Shown: positions 46,228 through 61,566, counted from the stretch's first letter. The stretch: 64,000 nucleotides of DNA from Neocallimastix lanati (nom. inval.) (GCA_016946835.1 JACVTC010000095.1:75001-139000); one strand, 5' to 3'. Numbers and translations are program-made. Notes: generated from the letters alone by a model not told the origin.

Positions 46228-46927
46228 TGATATGGGCACAGATCACACACAATATTTTAAAAACACAATATTAAATATTATAAATAAATTTTTATTAGTT
46301 TAAAAATATTTTATAAATTTTTATTTTATTTTATTGTCGTCCTTTTCAAAAGAAAGAAAATTTCTTCCTTTTATAGTTTTTTACATGAATCTTGAATTGA
46401 ACATTAACATATACATTTATTTATTTTATTCTATTATGAATGTTATTTTAATATTAATATATTTTAAAATTAACCTATTCTAAAGTATCTATTTTAAAAT
46501 ATAGTTGTATAATTATTAATGATTTATTTATATTTAAAATTTTAACTATCTATTCTAATAATGTTTTAATTTATCAATTAATATATAATTTAATATTCTT
46601 GTAAATTATTAATATTATATTCTCATAAAGTTTATTATTGTAAAAAGAATACAGAAAATAATAATCTATTTAGGAGAAAACAATAAAAATAATAGTTAGT
46701 ATTGTCAATCGATTTAATTTTATACAGAATTAAATATTTCTGTATTTATTTTATTAAAAACAATTTATAGATAATTATTTTTATTATAAATAATTTTATT
46801 ATAAATAATTTTTTTTTTATAACTATTTTAATTTTAAATAATTTCATTATTATAAACATTTTATATTTTTTTCTTTTTATCATTCTTATATATACTTATT
46901 TGAGGTAAATAAGCTAGTTCCGGATCA
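46228..46927 (-). repeat. 3' LTR of element J
   Basis: 700 bp, TGATATGGGCAC to GTTCCGGATCA; inner side followed by the polypurine tract (AAACGGGGAGATTC in element sense). Confidence 0.92.
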
Positions 46928-46939
46928 GAATCTCCCCGT

Positions 46940-50360
<3,421 letters not shown>

Positions 50361-50735
50361 AATAAAATTTTTTTTTTTTTTTTTTTTTTTATAAATAAAA
50401 GTTATTTAATAATATAAAATTGAGAAAAATATATATATATATCTTATAAAAAGGTTATTTAATAATATAAAATTGAATATATATATATTTTTTTATAAAA
50501 AAAATATTTAATAATATAAAATTGAGGAAAAAAAATTATTTAATAATATAAAATTGAGAAAAAAAAAATTTTTTTTTTTTTTTTTTATATATATAAAAAT
50601 AATTATTTAATAATATAAAAATAAAAAAATTTTATTATTATTTTTTTTTTTTAATAAAAATATTATTTAAAAATATAAAGATTGTGTAACAATATCTTAT
50701 GCCACACAAAATATTTTTATGAGAAAACTAATAAA

Positions 50736-50782
<47 letters not shown>

Positions 50783-50990
50783 AAAAATATAACCGAAAGA
50801 TTTAATAAAAAAGTAAATTTAAAATAAGTTTCCTCTGAAACTTTTACAAAAGTAATAAAAATAATAAATTTAAGTTTCCTCTGAAACTTCTTTAAAAAAA
50901 ATAAAATCTTTGTTTTCTCTGAAACAAAATATAAAAAAAATCTATTATTTATAATATTAATTTATGTGTTTATTTCATATTTTTGTGTGT
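50361..50990 (-). other. 5' leader of element J
   Basis: AT-rich leader with poly-T runs (a run of about 40 at 50739-50779) and repeated TTATTTAATAATATAAAATTGA units between 50400 and 50560. Three hairpins near the primer site are listed separately. No coding sequence. Confidence 0.55.
50826..50928 (-). ncRNA. Three related hairpins in the J leader
   Basis: Hairpins at 50826-50843, 50872-50889 (both AAGTTTCCTCTGAAACTT) and 50909-50928 (TTTGTTTTCTCTGAAACAAA). In RNA sense all show UUUCAGAG(G/A)AAA on stems that differ by paired changes in the third copy. Same number and position class as the C hairpins, with a similar purine-rich loop. Confidence 0.65.
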
Positions 50991-51009
50991 GCGCCCGGAT
51001 TCTCCACCA
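50991..51009 (-). promoter_or_regulatory. Primer binding site of element J
   Basis: TGGTGGAGAATCCGGGCGC in element sense, five bases inside the 5' LTR, complementary to a tRNA 3' end of the form ...CCCGGATTCTCCACCA. Confidence 0.8.
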
Positions 51010-51014
51010 ATTTC

Positions 51015-51714
51015 TGATATGGGTACAGATCACACACAATATTTTAAAAACACAATATTAAATATTATAAATAAATTTTTATTAGTTTAAAAATATTTTA
51101 TAAATTTTTATTTTATTTTATTGTCGTCCTTTTCAAAAGAAAGAAAATTTCTTCCTTTTATAGTTTTTTACATGAATCTTGAATTGAACATTAACATATA
51201 CATTTATTTATTTTATTCTATTATGAATGTTATTTTAATATTAATATATTTTAAAATTAACCTATTCTAAAGTATCTATTTTAAAATATAGTTGTATAAT
51301 TATTAATGATTTATTTATATTTAAAATTTTAACTATCTATTCTAATAATGTTTTAATTTATCAATTAATATATAATTTAATATTCTTGTAAATTATTAAT
51401 ATTATATTCTCATAAAGTTTATTATTGTAAAAAGAATACAGAAAATAATAATCTATTTAGGAGAAAACAATAAAAATAATAGTTAGTATTGTCAATCGAT
51501 TTAATTTTATACAGAATTAAATATTTCTGTATTTATTTTATTAAAAACAATTTATAGATAATTATTTTTATTATAAATAATTTTATTATAAATAATTTTT
51601 TTTTATAACTATTTTAATTTTAAATAATTTCATTATTATAAACATTTTATATTTTTTTTCTTTTTATCATTCTTATATATACTTATTTGAGGTAAATAAG
51701 CTAGTTCCGGATCA
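51015..51714 (-). repeat. 5' LTR of element J
   Basis: 700 bp, almost the same as the left copy. Outer end GGATCA followed by AAAA and the K LTR. Confidence 0.92.
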
Positions 51715-51718
51715 AAAA

Positions 51719-52553
51719 TGTTATGGTTCGGGTTTTATTAGAATTTTTATTTAATTATTTATTTTCAATATTTTTCTGTCTACATTTTAATTATTGAAAA
51801 ACTTCACTTATTTATACTTTTTGAAAAAAATAAATATGTAAAGCCTTTCTACATTTTATTATCATATTTAAAAAAAAAATAATTTACTATTACTAATTAA
51901 TTAAAATTTTATATTAATTTAAATTAACTAATTCATAAGTATTTTTATTTTAATAAATTTTGTTTATATAATTTTATATTATTTTTCATATACTAAAACT
52001 AAATTATTTAATATATACGAAAAGTAACAAACAAAATTTAAAAAGATTTTACAGAAAAATAAAGTTATTTTAATCAAGAATGTTAATATAATATTCTTAT
52101 ATTTTATATAAAATAAATTTAAAAACTATAATATATTTAATATTTATTATTAATCAATTAAGATTTGATTTTATTTGTGGGAAATAAAAATATTAAATAA
52201 TCAATTTAAAAATAAAATAAAATACTAAAAAAAATACAAGTTTAATATTGATACAATATAATAATAATATAATAATATATTTGAAAATAAAAATAAAATA
52301 TTAATATTGATAATAAACACTTTAATAAAATAATAAAATTTAAGGTTAAATTATAGATATTGATATTAATAATAAAAATATAGAATTATTGATAATATTT
52401 TAGAAACTTTTAATAAAAATAAAAAAAAATATATTTAGGAAATATTTTAGTATAGAAAATATAGTAAAGTAATATTAAGTAAAGAATAATATAATGGATT
52501 CTAAAGTAAGTTGAAATTCTAATTAATAATCCATTATATGTTCGTTCTTTACA
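51719..52553 (-). mobile_element. Solo LTR K
   Basis: 835 bp, TGTTATGGTTCGGG to CGTTCTTTACA, related to the LTR of C (TATGGTT...CGGG start, GTAAAGCC). Flanked by AAAA (left) and AAAAA (right). No internal sequence. Confidence 0.75.
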
Positions 52554-52558
52554 AAAAA

Positions 52559-53814
52559 TGTTGAGGTTCATATTAGAAAAGGAGTGTGAACATTAATTAA
52601 ATAGATAAATTAACTAACTATTAAATTACACTAAAAGAATTTATTATTACACATTATAAATTAATTTAAAGAAATATTATTAAAAATATTTATTATTTAT
52701 AAATTATATAATTATTTTATTGTTAAAATAACTTTATTAATATTAATATTTATTTTAATAACAATATGGGAAACCTTTCAATTATTATTACTATTTCATT
52801 ATTACTACTATTTTTACTATTTCTTTCCTCAGAAAGGCCCCCTTCATAAAATAATATGGATAATACATATTTTATATTATTTAATTACATTATTAAAACC
52901 AATCATATAAATTAATTAATTACATAAATTTAATATTTAAAATAATAAAATATAATTAATATAAAAATTATTAATATAGAATATAAGAAAATTATTAATA
53001 GTAAAGAATATAATAATATATTTTTATATAATAAATTTGTTAAAATTAAGATATAAAATAGTTTTATGATTAATAACGTTACTAGGTTAATATGTTGAAT
53101 TATATATTAATAATCCAACAATAATTAATTAATAATAATATAAAAATAATATAAGATAAATAGTTAAGTTATTTAAACACTTAATATCTAAGAATATTTT
53201 AAATAATAATTTCCTTGAAGGATTAATGAAAATATTTATTTATTGAATTATTAGTATATAATTATTGTAAATACAATAACCTTACAAAGAACATAAAAGA
53301 TAGATTTTTACATCTTTCTTTTATACTTTGTAAGTTACATAATAATAGTATTTAATTATAAGATATTAATAATATTGTAATATGAATATTAATAAAATAT
53401 TAAGATAATAACAATATCGATATGTTTAAAATATTTAATATAACTAAATAAATTTAATTTATAATTATATAATTAATTTGAATAATTAAAAATAGTAGTT
53501 AATATATATGATATATAAACATAATATAAATAAATACATGTGACGTCATATGTAGATAATTGAAATTATTAATATAAATCTTATTCACTAATATTCTCAG
53601 AATTATTAGGCCTAAGATAATTCTTTAAATATTAAATAAGAATTTATATTAATTATTAATTATTTAAATATATATATTATTTATAATTAAATAAATAATA
53701 TTTTTTAACTATTGAAATGTAAATAACTGAAATTGAGATTTCAATTCAGTTATAATTTCAACAAAATTATTAAAAATTTAATTAAAAATATCATTATTAT
53801 TCTATTCTTTATCA
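52559..53814 (-). mobile_element. Solo LTR G, carrying a solo F LTR
   Basis: TGTTGAGGTTCATATTAG to ATTCTTTATCA. Without the F LTR and one duplication copy it is 525 bp, matching G2 (29921-30443) almost base for base. Flanked by A-tracts. Confidence 0.85.
53038..53763 (-). mobile_element. Solo F LTR inside G
   Basis: 726 bp, TGTTAAAATTAAGATAT to TTATAATTTCAACA, with target duplication AAATT at 53033-53037 and 53764-53768. G2 has a single AAATT at this point, an exact empty-site match. Confidence 0.93.
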
Positions 53815-53846
53815 AAAATGGTAGACTCGGGGTGATTCTTATTGAT

Positions 53847-53892
53847 TTAAAATCAAGCAGGGGGGACGGGTATTACCCTGCTTTGATTTTAA
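53847..53892. other. Strong GC-tipped hairpin in L1
   Basis: Arms TTAAAATCAAGCAGGG and CCCTGCTTTGATTTTAA pair with a single bulged base around a 13-base loop (GGGACGGGTATTA). Repeated at 55527-55572 in L2. It lies near the U5 end of the LTR. Confidence 0.75.
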
Positions 53893-54783
53893 CAAAGAAA
53901 AATTTTTTTTATTAAAAAAAATATTTATTATTTATTAATATAAAATTTTATTTTTGAATTACACATATTTAATTTTAAGAAATAGTTACAATATTTATAT
54001 TTTTTTATGAATTTAAAGTATAATTATTTGTTTATAATTTAAGTAATTTTATAGAATTATTGAATTAATTTTATATCAATAATTCATTTTTGTTTTAATT
54101 TTTATAAATATAATAATATAATATTCAAATATAATTTAATTAAAAATAATTATAAAATAAATATATAGAAAATAGTTTTTACTATTTTCTTTGATATTTT
54201 TAAGTTAAATAAATTGTTTTTAAAGATTAATATAATAAGTTTAATAATCTTTAATTATTTTAAATAATACTTGTAATTATTTTCAAAATAAAATAAAATT
54301 TTTATAATATTTAATTAATAAATTTGATATTATTTAAATAATAATTTTTATAATAAGTAATAATTTTTAATAATAATTTTTAATAATAAATTTAATTAAT
54401 AATCTTAATAATTTTATAATAATATTTAATAGTTATAATAAATAAATTTTTATAATAATATTTAATAATTTTAATAATTTTATAATATTAATAATTTATA
54501 ATAATTTTTATAATAATATTTAATTAATAATTTTAATAATTTTATAATAATTTTTATAATAATATTTAATTAATAGTTTTTAATAATTTAGTATTTTAAA
54601 AGTATAATTTTAATATTTACAATTGTATTTTAATATATACATATATTTAATAATATAACAATAAAGTAATTAATTAAAATTTATTTACATTATTTACAAG
54701 TTAAAATTAATTTATATCAAAATAAATTAAATTTTATTATTAAGTTTAGATTATCAAGAATATAGGAAAGTACAATTTAGTAA

Positions 54784-55443
54784 TGTTAAAGTTTTAAGAT
54801 AATTTGGTCTTAACGATTAGGTCAAGATGCCAAATTATAGTAATTAATTAATAATTAAATTTTATTCTTATTTAAAACATATTGTTATTAGTAAATTTTA
54901 TAATTAAGTTTTTATCTAAAATATAAATTTTATTTAATCTTAATAATATTTTATTACATTATTATTTTATATAATTATTACTATAATTTAAATTACAATA
55001 ATCCTACAAAGGATTAATCAAAAGAATTTAAACATGTATTTATATAAAATAATTAATTATTAAAATATTAATTATTAATATGAATATGTAAATAATATTA
55101 ATATAAGTTTGATATTGATAATATAAAGTTAGATAATAATATAAATATTTAATATAAATAAAATATAAGAATTAAATATTGCTAAATATTATAATTTATA
55201 ATTAAAATATAATATGTAGAAATTAATTTAATATGACAATCACGTGTTTACATTATTTAATATATATTAAATTCAATATGTTAATAATATTTAGTAATTA
55301 GTTGGCCTAGACTAATTCCTAAATATTTTAATAAAGTTAATTTAATAATAATTATTATATTATTATTTTTTATTAATATTGAAATTCAAATAACTGAATT
55401 ATCGAAATTGAAATTGAATTGAAATTCAGTTATTATCTTAACA
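54784..55443. mobile_element. Solo LTR M inside L1
   Basis: 660 bp, TGTTAAAGTTTTAAG to CAGTTATTATCTTAACA, target duplication AGTAA at 54779-54783 and 55444-55448. L2 shows the empty site near 56454. The ends resemble F's LTR, so M is probably a relative of F. Confidence 0.9.
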
Positions 55444-55498
55444 AGTAAAGAATTATTAATAATAAAATAAAGGTTATTAATTCATTCTTTACCAAAAA

Positions 55499-56506
55499 TG
55501 GTAGACTCGGGGTGATTCTTATTGATTTAAAATCAAGCAGGGGGGACGGGTATTACCCTGCTTTGATTTTAACAAAGAAAAATTTTTTTTTTATTAAAAA
55601 AGTGTTTATTATTTATTAATATAAAATTTTATTATTTAAAGTACACATATTTAATTTTTAAGAAATTGTTACAATATTTATATTTTTTTATAAATTTAAA
55701 GTATAATTAATTGTTTATAATTTAAGTAATTTTATAGAATTATTGAATTAATTTTATATCAATAATTCATTTTTGTTTTAATTTTTATAAATATAATAAT
55801 ATAATATTCAAATATAATTTAATTAAAAATAATTATAAAATAAATATATAGAAAATAGTTTTTACTATTTTCTTTGATATTTTTAAGTTAAATAAATTGT
55901 TTTTAAAGATTAATATAATAAATTTAATAATCTTTAATTATTTTAAATAATATTTGTAATTATTTTCAAAAATAAAATAAAATTTTTATAATATTTAATT
56001 AATAAATTTGATAATATTTAAATAATAATTTTTATAATAAGTAATAATTTTTAATAATAATTTTTAATAATAAATTTAATTAATAATCTTAATAATTTTA
56101 TAATAATATTTAATAGTTATAATAAATAAATTTTTATAATAATATTTAATAATTTTAATAATTTTATAATATTAATAATTTATAATAATTTTTAGAATAA
56201 TATTTAATTAATAATTTTAATAATTTTATAATAATTTTTATAATAATACTTAATTAATAGTTTTAATAATTTAGTATCTTAAAAGTATAATTTTAATATT
56301 TACAATTGTATTTTAATATACATATATTTAATAATATAACAATAAAATAATTAATTAAAATTTATTTACATTATTTACAGTTAAAATTAATTTATATCAA
56401 AATAAATTAAATTTTATTAAGTTTAGGTTATCAAGAATATAGGAAAGTACAATTTAGTAAAGAATTATTAATAATAAAATAAAGGTTATTAATTCATTCT
56501 TTACCA
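55499..56506 (-). mobile_element. Solo LTR L2
   Basis: 1008 bp, direct-repeat neighbour of L1, separated by AAAA only. TGGTAGACTCGG to ATTCTTTACCA. Carries the same hairpin at 55527-55572. Confidence 0.82.
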
Positions 56507-56510
56507 AAAA

Positions 56511-57485
56511 TGTTGCAGGATTTCGAATAATTTAAATTTTTATTTTCAAAAATAATATATTCTTAATAATTAGATTTTCTTTTTTTTTTATCTTTTATTA
56601 ACTCTTAAATTTTTTATTAAGTATTTTCTTTTTCTTTTATATATTTTTTACTACATGAATTTTATAATTATTTTAATTCTTTTTAGAATAATTATTACAT
56701 GTGATTTTAATAATATTTTTTAAAAGTTATTTTAATAATAAAAATATTAATACTAATATAATATTATTTTTAATGACAAAATATTAATAATGATAAAATT
56801 AATAAATTTAACAATAAAATTATTGATAATATTTTCGATAATATAATTCTTAAAACATTTTAATATAAATAATAATTAAATATAATAATAAAACAATTTA
56901 ATTAATATAAAATAATAATTATTTAATAATTAGTCATTAATCAATTTAATAAAATAATAATTATTTAATAATTAGTCATTAATCAATTTAATAAAATAAT
57001 AATTATTTAATAATTAGTCATTAATCAATTTAATAAAATAATAATTATTTAATAATTAGTCATTAATCAATTTAATAAAATAATAATTATTTAATAATTA
57101 GTCATTAATCAATTTAATAAAATAATAATTATTTAATAATTAGTCATTAATCAATTTAATAAAATAATAATTATTTAATAATTAGTCATTAATCAATTTA
57201 ATAAAATAATAATTATTTAATAATTAGTCATTAATCAATTTAATAAAATAATAATTATTTAATAATTAGTCATTAATCAATTTAATAAAATAATAATTAT
57301 TTAATAATTAGTCATTAATCAATTTTATAAAATAATTTATGTAATTATTTTAAATTAAAAATAAAATTATGAAATTATAAAAATAGTTTAAATTAATTAA
57401 CATATAAAGTTATTAAATTTAATTATAATTTCGAATTGTATAATTGAAATCATTAGTTTATTGTATTTTGGCTAGTTCCGTAACA
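56511..57485 (-). repeat. 3' LTR of element D
   Basis: 975 bp, TGTTGCAGGATTTCG to GCTAGTTCCGTAACA. In element sense it starts TGTTACGGAACTAGCC, close to the start of J's LTR. The inner side is followed by the polypurine tract AAAAAGGGGGCGTCA. It contains the 42-bp tandem repeat. Confidence 0.8.
56908..57325. repeat. 42-bp minisatellite, ten copies
   Basis: Ten head-to-tail copies of a 42-bp unit containing TTAATAATTAGTCATTAATC; TCAATTT recurs every 42 bp from 56941 to 57319. The copies look identical by eye, so the array expanded recently. It lies inside an LTR. Confidence 0.92.
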
Positions 57486-58153
57486 TGACGCCCCCTTTTT
57501 AATTGGACTTCGTCCCAGAAGTTTCAATTTCGCATAATTTGTACGGAACTATATTTTTCAGATGCACATTTCTATTCGCAATTTCATTAGTGATGGGGTC
57601 GCATAAAGTTACTGTATTATATTGTTGCTTTACTATTCTTAGAGGTCCTACAAAGAAAGGTTCAAGTTTTTTCCTATTAATTGTTCTAATCAAAACTAGT
57701 TCTCCTGGTTTATATTCTGCTTTTAATCGCTTCATTTGGTTTCTTCTGTCTTCCCATAACTTATTGGCAGTTTGAATATTTTCTATAGCTTCTTTAATCC
57801 ATAAGTGATGTCTAGTAAATTTCCTAATAAGATATTCTTCTTCACTCTCATATTCTTCTTTCTTGTCTAAATTGATAGTTAGCTCAAAGGGTTGGAAGTC
57901 TCGACTACCGTATAAAAGTTCGAAGCTGGAGAACTTAGTTGACTCATTTTTACAGGTTCTGAGGGCCCAAAGAGCACTAGGAAGTATTTCGTCCCATTTA
58001 TGTGTATTATTATTGCATAATATCCTAAGGTATTTCCCAATCTCTTTATTTCTGTTTTCTACCATTCCATTTGATTCAGGATGATAAACAGAAATATATT
58101 TTACATAGACTCCATAAAGATCTAGGAAGGCTTTAGTTTTGTCTGAACGGAAT
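57486..58153 (-). pseudogene. Element D, integrase C-terminal part
   Basis: Only the 3' end of this minus-strand element is in the window, cut on the right by element E. The protein region (from ENRNKEIGKYLR to VPYKLCEIE) matches the last part of C's integrase, including LPSALWALRT and FVGPLRIVKQQYNTVTL. No chromodomain. Broken by the E insertion; further parts, if any, lie beyond the window. Confidence 0.85.
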
Positions 58154-58798
58154 TGTAACGGAGGTGCTTCTATTGTAAAGGCGGGATGAGATATAGAAAC
58201 ACAGAAAGGAGAAAACTCAATAGGTTTACACTATCTGTATAAATAATTCGTTTTATTAGAAATATTTTTTATTAATTATAAAATTTAAAATAATTATTAA
58301 TATTAATCAACAAGGTAATATTTCGAATTACTTATACGTTAATTATTATTAATAAAAGCACGAAGAAAAATATTTTCATTCGTGAAGTTCGCACTATTTA
58401 TACTTTTAACGGAAAAACAGTTTTAACATGTAAAAATAATTTTAAAGAAATATTTAGAAACATGTTTATAATAATTAATAATGTAAAGTTTCTAGAATAT
58501 AGATTTTAATTGATGAAAATGAATCTTATCAAAAAAAGAATAAAATAATTTATATAATAAGAATTTCTAAATTCATTTCGGTTAAATTACAAACCGAAAG
58601 AATCTTTAACTTTCTATAATTTTATACAGAAAGAATATTCAAGAAGATATTATTAATAATTAATAAAATAATTAATAAAATAATTATTTATGCAAAATGG
58701 GTTGAGGTGTGAGTCGAACCCATGAAGTATTGGTCATGGTCAATGTAACTAACCATTGAACCAAGGTTCTAATTTTACTAACTGAAGATTTCGTTACA
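58154..58798 (-). repeat. 3' LTR of element E
   Basis: 645 bp; in plus sense TGTAACGGAGG to TTCGTTACA, with inverted TGTAACG/CGTTACA ends. It contains the tRNA-like stretch 58700-58775. Confidence 0.92.
58700..58775 (-). ncRNA. tRNA-like stretch with Pol III A and B boxes in the LTR
   Basis: On the minus strand an A box TGGTTCAATGG (58753-58763) and a B box GGTTCGACTC (58711-58720) match the consensus motifs fully, about 32 bp apart. An anticodon-like ATTG/CAAT hairpin lies between. Acceptor and T stems do not pair well, so it is not a working tRNA gene. The 5' LTR carries the same B box at 63972-63981. Confidence 0.55.
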
Positions 58799-58812
58799 TG
58801 GTCCGCCTCCAG
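58799..58812 (-). promoter_or_regulatory. Polypurine tract of element E
   Basis: GGAGGCGGACCA in element sense, directly before the 3' LTR; close to B's GAAGGAGGACCA. Confidence 0.8.
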
Positions 58813-59127
58813 GATTCGGATACCAGACGAATCTGACAGTTAGGCATAACTTATACTAAAATTAAGCAAACTAAACTAAACTAAACTAAATTAAAATAAA
58901 ATAAAATATAATAAAATAAAAATAATTAATTAACCATTTTATAGTACGAACTTTTTTTGAATAAAATTACATGATATTAATAAAGTTACATGAATATAAT
59001 ATATAATAAGAATACATGAATATTAATAATATTTAATAATATAAAATAATATTTAGTAATATTGATATTAATAAATTAATATAAGTTTGATATTAATAAA
59101 GTAAAGATTCATTTTCAAGTTTTAATT
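58813..59127 (-). other. 3' untranslated region of element E
   Basis: AT-rich stretch between the stop codon and the polypurine tract, with an AAACT repeat near 58867-58890. The segment next to the polypurine tract (GATTCGTCTGGTATCCGAATCC in element sense, with an internal GGAT-type inverted repeat) is also found in B. Confidence 0.6.
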
Positions 59128-61566
59128 TTAGTTATTTTTGTTAAATTCTTTTAAGAGTTTAGGGCAATTTAAATTTTCTTCGGGTTCCCAAGATGCTTCA
59201 GATAAAGGATAGCCTTTCCATTTAATAAGATATTGGGTTTTGCCATAATGTTTTCTTTTATCAAGAATTTTTTCAACTTCGTATTCTTCTTCATTGTCAA
59301 TAATTATCGGTGGTGGTGGTTCTTTCTTTCGTCCAAAGTGATCTTCATAAAATGGTTCAAGTTCAGAAACATGTATTACAGGATGGATTCTGATTTCTTT
59401 TGGTAAGTCTAACTTATATGAAACGGGAGAAATTTTCTTAATGATTTTATATGGACCAAGTTTTCTAGGTTTAAGTTTTTTATTTCCATTATGAATTATA
59501 AGTGAACTATTAATCCACACTTTATCACCAGGTTTAAAATTTGGAGCTTCAATACGATGTTTGTTTGCGAATTCTTCTTGCTTTTTTCTTGCTTGTTGTA
59601 AATTTCCATTAAGTGTTTTAAATAATTCTGAAAGGTCTTTTGTAAATTCATCAGCTCTAGGAACATCTATACTGTTTGGAATTGATGGTGAATATCTTGG
59701 ATTATATCCATAGTTTGCATAAAAAGGTGAGTGCTTAATTGATTTTTGAATTGAATTATTATAACTGAATTCTGCTAGGAATAAAAAATTATACCAATCA
59801 GAACCTTTAAAGTTTGAATAACATCTTAAGTATTGTTCAATAACGGAGTTCACCCTCTCCGTTAAACCATTGGTTTGGTGATGGAAGGGAGAAGCAAGTT
59901 TCGTCGTGATATTGAAAGATTTACAAATAGCTGACCAAAATTTTGAAGTGAATTGAGAATCTTTATCAGAAAAAAAATCGGAGGGTGGTTTATGAATACG
60001 AAAGAGATCATTTAGGTCTTTCTTGGGAACAAATGAAACAGAAGCAGCAGCTGGAGATTTAGATTTTCTAATAAATTTTTTGTCTTCATTTTCTTTAATA
60101 TATTTCTTCGAAGCTAGAGGTTCTTTTACAGTTAAGGGGTAGATTGGGTCATAATGAAGTTTTTCATTTTGTTTGGGTTTAATCTCGCTATCAAAAGGAC
60201 AATAAGGAGATGATTGAATAGTGTATATTTCACTGAAAGTGTCTATAAATGGAAGTAATTTTTTTGGTAATGATTTGCTTATTTTATTATTGATTTCTTC
60301 ATTTTCATTTTTGTCATTTTGTTTAGTAGTATTTAAAGGAACATAAGAGGTAAAGGAGTTAGGGATGATTAAACAATTTTCAACGCAATAATTGGAATTA
60401 AATCTTAAGACTTTATTTTTGAAGTCAATATCAGGATTGTGAGTAGAAATCCATTCGAAACCTAAAATAGCACAATAAGAAGGAAAGTCAACCACATAGA
60501 ATTGAGTATTACATTTATGGTTATTATAAGTGATGGAAATAGGAAGAGTTTTTCCAAGAATAGTTTGCTTTCCACCAATGCCAGATACCTTAGGGAAATT
60601 AGTTTTGGTTGAATACGGGATATGATTTTCTTTAACATAGTAGATATCCATTAGATTAATTTGAGAACCAGTATCGAGAAGAATTTTAGCGGTAGAATTT
60701 GTATTATCAATACTCAAAGAAAATTCGTAAATAGGAAGATTTGAGTCAGAAACTCTAGGTCTAGAAATGGGTTTTGATTCGGGATTAGAAACATAAGTGC
60801 TACTTGATGAAGGTTTATTTTTGTATTTATTTTTAAGTGGACAATTGTCGAGAGAATGTTCAGAGGATCCACAATATAAACAAAGATTTTTTCCTCTTCT
60901 TCTTTCTTTTTCTTCTTGAGATAGAGGTCCATGAGGTTTGGATTTAAATTGCTTTTGGAAAAAGAATGATTTTTTGCCTTTTTTATTTTTATTATAATTA
61001 CTATTATTTGAATTTTGACCTTGAAGATTGGAAAATTGTCTATGAGTAGAAATACGATTATCGATTCTAGATGCAATTGTTTGAATAGCAAAGAGGGTTT
61101 GAGGTCCAGGAAACATTTCTAAAATTCTAGTAGCAATATGGTCATGTAGGCCGGCAAGAAAGGCGTCCATCTTGGCTTCTTCATTCCAAGAAGATTCATC
61201 GGCGTATTTATTAAATTCTAAAATATAATTTCTGACTTCACCAATTCGTTTTTGTTTGATTGTTCTTAATTTCTGGTTGGCAATAAAGGTAGAGTCGTAG
61301 CTTCCAAATACTGATTTTAGTCTAGCAATGAATTGATTATAATTAAGGAGACAAGGATCTTGGTTTTCAATGAGAGTAGCAGCCCAATTCATGGCGTTTC
61401 CATACAAACGAGAAATGATATAGATTACTTTAGCTTCATCGTTTGCAAATCTTTCTGGTTGAATCATAAAAATAAGTTCCATTTTAGCTAGAAATCCTTT
61501 AAAGAATCGACGATCACCAGCAAAACCGTCCTTAAAAGTAGGATTTTCTTGATAATAGTTGTCCAT
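59128..61566 (-). CDS. Element E Gag-protease-integrase-chromodomain polyprotein
   Basis: One open frame of 812 residues starting [11 protein letters not shown], much shorter than the 1458 residues of B. Order: Gag (about 1-190, closely like B), basic stretch, zinc knuckle [14 protein letters not shown], aspartic protease ([10 protein letters not shown]), the start of an RT domain, the second half of the integrase core and its C-terminal domain ([23 protein letters not shown]), and a chromodomain ([26 protein letters not shown]). RT and RNase H catalytic regions are not present, so it cannot copy itself. The frame is nevertheless open throughout and the LTRs are nearly identical, which suggests a recently moved non-autonomous form. 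Confidence 0.9.
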   Translation of the reverse strand: MDNYYQENPTFKDGFAGDRRFFKGFLAKMELIFMIQPERFANDEAKVIYIISRLYGNAMNWAATLIENQDPCLLNYNQFIARLKSVFGSYDSTFIANQKLRTIKQKRIGEVRNYILEFNKYADESSWNEEAKMDAFLAGLHDHIATRILEMFPGPQTLFAIQTIASRIDNRISTHRQFSNLQGQNSNNSNYNKNKKGKKSFFFQKQFKSKPHGPLSQEEKERRRGKNLCLYCGSSEHSLDNCPLKNKYKNKPSSSSTYVSNPESKPISRPRVSDSNLPIYEFSLSIDNTNSTAKILLDTGSQINLMDIYYVKENHIPYSTKTNFPKVSGIGGKQTILGKTLPISITYNNHKCNTQFYVVDFPSYCAILGFEWISTHNPDIDFKNKVLRFNSNYCVENCLIIPNSFTSYVPLNTTKQNDKNENEEINNKISKSLPKKLLPFIDTFSEIYTIQSSPYCPFDSEIKPKQNEKLHYDPIYPLTVKEPLASKKYIKENEDKKFIRKSKSPAAASVSFVPKKDLNDLFRIHKPPSDFFSDKDSQFTSKFWSAICKSFNITTKLASPFHHQTNGLTERVNSVIEQYLRCYSNFKGSDWYNFLFLAEFSYNNSIQKSIKHSPFYANYGYNPRYSPSIPNSIDVPRADEFTKDLSELFKTLNGNLQQARKKQEEFANKHRIEAPNFKPGDKVWINSSLIIHNGNKKLKPRKLGPYKIIKKISPVSYKLDLPKEIRIHPVIHVSELEPFYEDHFGRKKEPPPPIIIDNEEEYEVEKILDKRKHYGKTQYLIKWKGYPLSEASWEPEENLNCPKLLKEFNKNN

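Larger units (their letters stand above)
53819..55494 (-). mobile_element. Solo LTR L1, carrying solo LTR M
   Basis: TGGTAGACTCGGGGTGATTC to ATTCTTTACCA. Without M and its duplication it is 1011 bp and nearly the same as L2. It contains a strong hairpin near its left end (53847-53892). Flanked by AAAA on each side. Confidence 0.82.

Noticed and set aside
55499-56506. L1 and L2 as the two LTRs of one element
   Set aside because: Only AAAA lies between them; there is no internal sequence, so they are two separate LTR insertions or remains of two elements.
56908-57325. CRISPR array
   Set aside because: Units are strictly head to tail with no variable spacers, and the context is a eukaryotic LTR.
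58700-58775. A working tRNA gene
   Set aside because: A and B boxes are present, but acceptor and T stems do not pair and the anticodon loop has the wrong size; it also lies within an LTR.
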